In this document: one piece after another, positions 59,943 to 64,000 of the stretch
Layout: the number at the start of each line of letters is the position of its first letter
How positions within the stretch are numbered: position 1 is the first letter of the stretch
DNA from: Thermanaerothrix daxensis
GTDB lineage: Bacteria; Chloroflexota; Anaerolineae; Anaerolineales; Anaerolineaceae
DNA length: 64,000 bases
Direction: 5' to 3'
Assembly (NCBI RefSeq): GCF_001306145.1
Contig: NZ_LGKO01000006.1
Span: 1 to 64,000 of the forward strand
Position numbers and translations under genes: made by a program
The notes under the pieces: generated by a model
Seen by the model: the letters and a program-made list of their open reading frames with translations, nothing else
Databases searched by the model: none
What the model was told of the DNA's origin: nothing

Positions 59943-61371
59943 GTCCAAGCCTCTGGAAACGGTCTTACCGGCGGCCCACGTCGAAGAAGATCCGCGCGAG
60001 CACCTGATGTTCGACCCGCGCCCGCGCGAGGAGATGAACCGCATGATCATGGAAGCCATGACCACCACCTCGCGCCGCTACTGGGCCTGGGTCATCGGCC
60101 TGGCGCTGGTGGTGCTGATCTGCCTCTTCGGCGCCTGGGGCAACATGATCCTCACCGGCATGGGCCTGGCCGGCATTCGCCGCCCCGTCTTCTGGGGCCT
60201 TTTCATCGTCACTTTTGTCTTCTGGATCGGCATCAGCCACGCCGGGACGTTCGTCTCGGCCATCCTGCGCGTCTTCAAGGCGGAGTTTCGCCGTCCCTTT
60301 ACCCGCGCCTCCGAACTGATGACCACGTTCGGGCTGGCCGCCGGCGCGCTCTTCCCCCTCATCCACCTGGGGCGCGTGTGGGTCTTCTACTGGATGATCC
60401 CCTACCCCAACGCCCGTTGGCTGTGGCCCAATTTCCGCTCCCCCCTGGTGTGGGACTTCCTGGCCATCACCACCTACCTGCTCAGTAGCACCATCTACCT
60501 CTACCTGCCCCTGGTGCCCGACCTGGCCATGGCGCGCGACCGCACCACGGGCTGGCGGCACACCCTCTACCGCCTGCTGGCGCTGGGCTGGCGCGGCACC
60601 GAGGCCGAGTGGCACCGCCTGCGCCGGGCCATCACCATCTTCGCCTTCGCCATCATCCCGGTCATGTTCTCGGTCCACACCATCGTCTCGTGGGATTTCG
60701 CCGTGGGGGTGGTAGCCGGCTGGCACTCCACCATCTTCGGTCCTTATTTCATCATCGGCGCCATCCTCTCCGGCGTAGCCGCAGTGGTCAGCATCCTCTT
60801 CGTCCTGCGCAGTACCATGCAGCACATGGACTACTTCATCCGCAAAGAGCACTTCGACGCCCTGGGCAAACTCCTGCTGGTTTTCTCCATGGCCTGGGCC
60901 TACTTCTTCTTCAACGACTACCTGCTCACCTGGTACGGCGGAGAAGAGGCCGCGCGGCGCATCCTCACCCTGCACGCCACCGGCCCCGCCGCCTGGGTGT
61001 GGTACCTGATGCTCATCTGCAACGTGCTCATCCCCTGGCTCACCCTGTGGAACCGCACCATCCGCCGCACCCCCTGGGCCATGTTCATCATCACCCTGCT
61101 GATCAACGTCGGCATGTACGCCGAGCGTTACACCATCATCCCGCTGACCCTGGGGCACCAGCGCATGCCCTTTGACTGGGGCGTTTACACCCCACGCCCC
61201 ACCGAAATCAGCATCGTCATCGGCACGTTCGCGCTCTTCCTCCTACTCTACCTGCTGGCCTCACGGCTGATCCCGCTGGTGCCGGTGTGGGAGGTGCAAG
61301 AAGGCCAGATGGCCCATACCCTGCGCAGGGTGGGCAAAGCCGAAGTGCCCAGCGTCACCGAATTGGAATAA
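59932..61371 (+). CDS. actC: alternative complex III subunit ActC, NrfD/PsrC-like quinol-binding membrane protein
   Basis: This 479-residue integral membrane protein has about ten helices and belongs to the NrfD/PsrC family. It is expected to bind and oxidise menaquinol on the periplasmic side. Characteristic segments are FWIGISHAGTFVSAILRVF, LIHLGRVWVFYWMIPYPN, LYLPLVPDLAMARDR and SVHTIVSWDFAVGVVAGWHSTIFGPYFI-like helices near the middle, with MERY-like MYAERYTIIP near the end. It starts inside the last codons of the Fe-S gene behind AAAGGAG. The second homologous subunit, ActF, found in many species, is not in this operon. Confidence 0.93.
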   Translation: MAVESKPLETVLPAAHVEEDPREHLMFDPRPREEMNRMIMEAMTTTSRRYWAWVIGLALVVLICLFGAWGNMILTGMGLAGIRRPVFWGLFIVTFVFWIGISHAGTFVSAILRVFKAEFRRPFTRASELMTTFGLAAGALFPLIHLGRVWVFYWMIPYPNARWLWPNFRSPLVWDFLAITTYLLSSTIYLYLPLVPDLAMARDRTTGWRHTLYRLLALGWRGTEAEWHRLRRAITIFAFAIIPVMFSVHTIVSWDFAVGVVAGWHSTIFGPYFIIGAILSGVAAVVSILFVLRSTMQHMDYFIRKEHFDALGKLLLVFSMAWAYFFFNDYLLTWYGGEEAARRILTLHATGPAAWVWYLMLICNVLIPWLTLWNRTIRRTPWAMFIITLLINVGMYAERYTIIPLTLGHQRMPFDWGVYTPRPTEISIVIGTFALFLLLYLLASRLIPLVPVWEVQEGQMAHTLRRVGKAEVPSVTELE

Positions 61372-61384
61372 AAGGAGGGCCTCT

Positions 61385-61921
61385 ATGGGTGCAAATGTGG
61401 TTCACCTGGCTCTGTTCAAAGAAACCGAGATTGATCACGCCGCCGAGGCCATCTCGCGCCTGCACGCGCTGGGCGTGAGCGACCACGACATCTCGGTCAT
61501 CTCCGGCATTCCCTACTCCGAGCGCATCCTGGGGCGTCCCATGGCCTGGACCACCGTCGGGCGCATCGGCCTGGCCGGCGCGGTAGTCGGCTTCCTGGTG
61601 GCGGTATTCCTGTCCTTCGGAACGCCCTTGCTCTACCCCATTCGCGTCGCCGCCATGCCCTTCCAGCCCATCCCCACTTCCATCGTGGTCATCTTCGAAC
61701 TGACCATGCTGGGCCTGCTCATCAGCACCTTCATCGGGGTCTTCGTGGAAACCATCTCCCCCTCCTTTGGGCCGCGCGGCTACCATCCCAAGGTCAGCGA
61801 TGGTCACATCGGCATCCTCTTCAGCAGTCCGGCCCAGATAGAGGAAGACATCCACGCCGCTCTGCGGGCGCTGGGCGCCGAGATTGTGCACAACGTTGAG
61901 GAGGAACGTCTATGGCCGTAA
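61385..61921 (+). CDS. actD: alternative complex III subunit ActD (DUF3341)
   Basis: This 178-residue protein has two membrane helices (about 62-82 and 98-120) between an N-terminal and a C-terminal cytoplasmic part. The N-terminus HLALFKETEIDHAAEAISRL and the segment ISVISGIPYSERILGRP are those of the DUF3341 family, which is the ActD subunit. Its job is structural; it holds no cofactor. It follows actC by 13 bases and overlaps the start of actE by ten. Confidence 0.9.
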   Translation: MGANVVHLALFKETEIDHAAEAISRLHALGVSDHDISVISGIPYSERILGRPMAWTTVGRIGLAGAVVGFLVAVFLSFGTPLLYPIRVAAMPFQPIPTSIVVIFELTMLGLLISTFIGVFVETISPSFGPRGYHPKVSDGHIGILFSSPAQIEEDIHAALRALGAEIVHNVEEERLWP

Positions 61922-62439
61922 TGAAGCGCCTGCTCATCGTCCTGGTGATCCTGGCCAGCCCGCTGGCAATTGGCCTGCTCTTCACCTACGACATTATCAA
62001 GATCGAGTGGATCAGCCTGATGGAGATTCAACCCTCCTACCGCGTCATGGAAGACCCCCTGCCCCTGCCGCCGCGCTCGGTGCCCGTGCAGGGTGCCGCC
62101 TACATCCCCGAACTGGGGGCGCCCACCAACCCCGTGCCCGCCGATGAAGCCTCGCTGGCGCGGGGCAAAGCCTACTACGACGTGGCCTGCGCCCTGTGCC
62201 ACGGGCCGACGGGCAAGGGCGATGGGCCCTTCTCCGGCTTCCTGGTCAAGTACCCGCCGGCCAACCTGGTCGCGCCGGAGGCCAACGCGCGCCAATTAAG
62301 CGACGGCGCCATCTTCCTCACCATCACCAACGGCATCGAGGGGCGCATGCCCGCCCTGATCGAAAACCTCCCCGAGCCTCAAATGCGTTGGGATGTTGTC
62401 AACTACGTGCGCCATTTGCAGCAGCAAGCCGCGCCCTGA
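61912..62439 (+). CDS. actE: alternative complex III subunit ActE, monoheme cytochrome c
   Basis: This 175-residue cytochrome has an N-terminal anchor helix (about 4-24) and one heme site CALCHGPTGKGDGP at about residue 94-98, with a likely Met ligand in GIEGRMPALIENL. Monoheme ActE is the usual electron exit of the complex toward a soluble carrier or an oxidase. It is the last gene of the operon and is followed by a clear hairpin terminator. No oxidase or carrier gene follows. Confidence 0.9.
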   Translation: MAVMKRLLIVLVILASPLAIGLLFTYDIIKIEWISLMEIQPSYRVMEDPLPLPPRSVPVQGAAYIPELGAPTNPVPADEASLARGKAYYDVACALCHGPTGKGDGPFSGFLVKYPPANLVAPEANARQLSDGAIFLTITNGIEGRMPALIENLPEPQMRWDVVNYVRHLQQQAAP

Positions 62440-62469
62440 TCTCCCCCCCGCTTCCTCCCCACTTTTGGG

Positions 62470-62506
62470 ACCGACCCGCCGGTTCAGAGCGGGTCGGTTC
62501 TCTTTA
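62470..62506 (+). terminator. terminator of the alternative complex III operon
   Basis: ACCGACCCGC (62470-62479) and GCGGGTCGGT (62489-62498) form a 10-bp stem with a 9-base loop, followed by TCTCTTT. It stands 30 bases after the actE stop. Confidence 0.8.
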
Positions 62507-62535
62507 GGCGTGAGAGATCCATTCACGAACGGGGC

Positions 62536-62565
62536 AATAAAAAAACCGCCCGGCACCCCGGGCGG
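62536..62565 (-). terminator. Rho-independent terminator of tRNA-Ser(GGA)
   Basis: On the minus strand CCGCCCGG-GGTG-CCGGGCGG is followed by seven T residues. It lies seven bases after the 3' end of the tRNA and is the most typical terminator in the window. Confidence 0.9.
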
Positions 62566-62568
62566 AAG

Positions 62569-62659
<91 letters not shown>

Positions 62660-62699
62660 GTGGGCGCCCGCGGGCCCATCCCTGCGCGGGCGCACTTTA

Positions 62700-62705
62700 A
62701 TTATA
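62700..62705 (-). promoter_or_regulatory. -10 box of tRNA-Ser(GGA)
   Basis: A minus-strand TATAAT lies 40 bases before the mature 5' end of the tRNA, so a leader of about 35 bases would be removed by processing. The -35 box is not clear. Confidence 0.5.
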
Positions 62706-62859
62706 ACCGAATTTGCCGGCCGTGAAGCCCCGCGCACCGGGCAAGACGCAGAGAAGGTGCGCCCCATGCCCCTCAACCCGGACGCCCGGGAGCAGCACAC
62801 GGGGAGTCACCGCCCCCCCAAACAATGCACAGATGGGAGTAGGGCACGACCTTTCATGC

Positions 62860-62886
62860 TATAATCTTAATCAGAGCATTTTGCTC
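62860..62886 (+). promoter_or_regulatory. -10 box and small inverted repeat before ferritin
   Basis: TATAAT at 62860-62865 is the probable -10 box. The inverted repeat GAGCA-TTT-TGCTC at 62874-62886 lies at or just after the start site, where a repressor site or small hairpin would affect expression. It does not match a standard Fur box. AAGGAG precedes the ATG at 62915. Confidence 0.5.
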
Positions 62887-62914
62887 AAATACATCTTACC
62901 AAGGAGTTGAACCC

Positions 62915-63409
62915 ATGGCACTCAGCAAAACCCTAAACGAGGCCATTAATGCCCAGATCGGGCGCGAGTTCGCCGCTTCACTTCAGTACACCAACCTGGC
63001 CGCCCACTTCGACAGCCACGCCTACCCCAAATTGGCCGCCTTCTTCTACAAGCAAGCCGAAGAAGAGCGCGATCACGCCCTGCGCTTCGTCAAGTACGTG
63101 GTCGAAGCCGGCGGCTCGGTCGCCATCCCGGCGGTGCCCGCGCCCCAGCCCAGCGTCGCCAGCATTGAGGAGGCTTTCCGCCTCTCGCTGGATTGGGAGG
63201 AGGAAGTGACCCGCCAGATCCATCACCTGGTGGACCTGGCCGTGGCAGAAAAAGACTACCAGACCCGTCACTTCCTGGATTGGTTCGTTGAGGAGCAACT
63301 GGAAGAAGTCAACACCATGGACACATTGCTGCGCATTGCCAGCCGGTTGGGCGAGCAGAACAGCACCCTGCTCGAACTCTACCTGCCCGAACTGGCCGAG
63401 GAGGATTGA
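62915..63409 (+). CDS. ftn: non-heme bacterial ferritin
   Basis: This 164-residue four-helix-bundle protein stores iron by oxidising Fe(II) at a di-iron site. The first helix has Glu17 in IGREFAASLQYTNLAA, and the second has EEERDHALRFVKYV with the Glu and His ligands. A third-helix Glu occurs in DWEEEVTRQIHHLVDLA and the next pair in DWFVEEQLEEVNTM. The length is that of FtnA-type ferritins rather than Dps or heme-binding bacterioferritin, and no heme-binding Met is apparent. Its own promoter and a possible operator suggest iron- or stress-controlled expression. It is followed by a strong hairpin shared with the convergent DUF456 gene. Confidence 0.92.
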   Translation: MALSKTLNEAINAQIGREFAASLQYTNLAAHFDSHAYPKLAAFFYKQAEEERDHALRFVKYVVEAGGSVAIPAVPAPQPSVASIEEAFRLSLDWEEEVTRQIHHLVDLAVAEKDYQTRHFLDWFVEEQLEEVNTMDTLLRIASRLGEQNSTLLELYLPELAEED

Positions 63410-63428
63410 GGATTAATGCGCCAACCGC

Positions 63429-63461
63429 GGCGGGCACCCCCGGGGTGCCCGCCCGCCTTTT
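63429..63461. terminator. bidirectional terminator between ferritin and DUF456 gene
   Basis: GCGGGCACCCC and GGGGTGCCCGC form a perfect 11-bp inverted repeat around a single C, in practice a stem with a small loop. On the plus strand it is followed by CCGCCTTTT. It sits between the two convergent stops. Confidence 0.8.
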
Positions 63462-63957
63462 AAAGCGCCAGCCACCAGAGCAGCCACAGCCCGATCATCA
63501 GCAGGGCGATCAGCGCGCGCACCACCACCGCCCAGCCACACCCCACCGCCAGCCCGCGCGTCGAATCCAGGGCCTTACGCCAATCGCGCAGACGCAGGTA
63601 CTCCACGGCAAAAATGCCCACCAGCGCCAGCCCCAGCCCGCCCAGCGGCGGCCAGAGCAGGCTGCCCACCAGCGCACCGAGCAGGGCCACCCCCACCGCC
63701 ACCCAGGAGGCCCCACTGCGCCGTGCGCTCCCGCCCATCAGGAGGTTATCGGCCACACTGCCCACCAGCATCAGCAGGGTGATCAGCGCAAAGAGGACCA
63801 CCCCCGCGCCCTGAAAGCCCATCACCAGGCCGTACACCAGCGCCGCCGCCCAGATCATCACCAGCCCGGGCAAGATGGGGATGATCACCCCCAGCAGCCC
63901 AACCAGCATGAACGCCAGCAGGACGAGGGGGAAAGCCACATCGCGCAGGGCCTCCAT
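63460..63957 (-). CDS. DUF456 family membrane protein
   Basis: This 165-residue protein has about four to five hydrophobic segments. It shows the family pattern MLVGLLGVIIPILPGLVMIWAA near the N-terminus and a glycine-rich central repeat (SVADNLLMGGSARRSGASW, then GALVGSLLWPPLGGLGLALVG) like the glycine-zipper part of DUF456. The function of this family is unknown. It is followed in the upstream direction by the end of another minus-strand gene only four bases away, so it is probably a downstream member of an operon that extends beyond the window. Confidence 0.85.
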   Translation of the reverse strand: MEALRDVAFPLVLLAFMLVGLLGVIIPILPGLVMIWAAALVYGLVMGFQGAGVVLFALITLLMLVGSVADNLLMGGSARRSGASWVAVGVALLGALVGSLLWPPLGGLGLALVGIFAVEYLRLRDWRKALDSTRGLAVGCGWAVVVRALIALLMIGLWLLWWLAL

Positions 63958-63961
63958 GCGG

Positions 63962-64000
63962 CTAGCCCTCGGGGCGGATGACCTCGATGCCGCCCATCCA
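63962..64000 (-). CDS. C-terminal end of an unidentified gene
   Basis: The minus strand is open from the window edge to a TAG at 63964-63962 and encodes the last 12 residues WMGGIEVIRPEG. The tight spacing to the DUF456 gene (four bases) suggests a real coding end in the same operon. Too little is present to name a family. Confidence 0.4.
   Translation of the reverse strand, partial: WMGGIEVIRPEG

Noticed and set aside
59965-61158. 397-codon minus-strand frame opposite actC.
   Set aside because: Antisense shadow of a conserved membrane protein; composition is Gly, Asp and Glu repeats with no known motif.

Overview
The window is a contiguous piece of a GC-rich bacterial chromosome. I infer a member of the Chloroflexota, probably Anaerolineae-like, with an aerobic or facultative chain. 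The reasons are a chlor_Arch_YYY (DUF2298) membrane protein, an alternative complex III operon, several long secreted mosaic proteins carrying an LPLVxR-type tail, and a methylmalonyl-CoA mutase small subunit next to MeaB. This assignment is inference from gene content only; no rRNA is present.

Layout. 1-2.9 kb: the end of a beta-propeller protein and a secreted CAP-domain protein. 3.0-7.4 kb: a fructose PTS operon (fruBKA) divergent from a LacI-type regulator, with a clear promoter and operators between them. 7.7-11 kb: a large secreted gingipain-like protein whose catalytic His and Cys are both replaced. 11-13.4 kb: an Lgt-like membrane protein, a nitrilase-like glutaminase and NadE, which together look like a two-gene glutamine-dependent NAD synthetase. 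13.6-24.3 kb: a frameshifted aminotransferase, an ABC-F ATPase, a frameshifted GT-C-like membrane protein, an RlmI-like methyltransferase, the YYY protein, a decayed membrane protein and a NodB lipoprotein. 24.5-29.8 kb: a housekeeping run on the plus strand (mutase B12 subunit, meaB, archaeal-type aspS, GNAT, prs, mutM). 29.8-36 kb: a membrane-anchored unknown, an M23 mosaic protein, an M20 hydrolase, and a 65-residue protein behind a strong promoter and a structured leader. 36-38.9 kb: tRNA-Leu, hutI, an LCP lipoprotein and a 28-residue membrane microprotein. 39.4-45.9 kb: a translationally coupled set encoding a PotD-like binding protein, a Cache/HAMP/GAF/GGDEF cyclase, glycerate 2-kinase and a stand-alone HD-GYP protein. 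46-54.7 kb: a MalT-like LuxR regulator, a DUF1848 protein, a dead Rieske oxygenase gene and an 1158-residue sensor HD-GYP protein. 55-62.7 kb: an alternative complex III operon bracketed by three tRNA-Ser genes. 62.9-64 kb: ferritin, a DUF456 protein and the last codons of one more gene.

Two themes stand out. First, c-di-GMP turnover: one GGDEF protein with an intact inhibitory site and two HD-GYP proteins with intact motifs lie within 15 kb, and the cyclase is coupled to a periplasmic binding protein. Second, respiration: the alternative complex III genes appear in an arrangement with a separately encoded Fe-S subunit, an extra diheme cytochrome and no ActF or oxidase genes beside them. Four genes are broken (three by frameshift or deletion, one by a nonsense codon plus a lost metal ligand). 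Whether the single-indel cases are real or assembly errors cannot be decided from the sequence alone.
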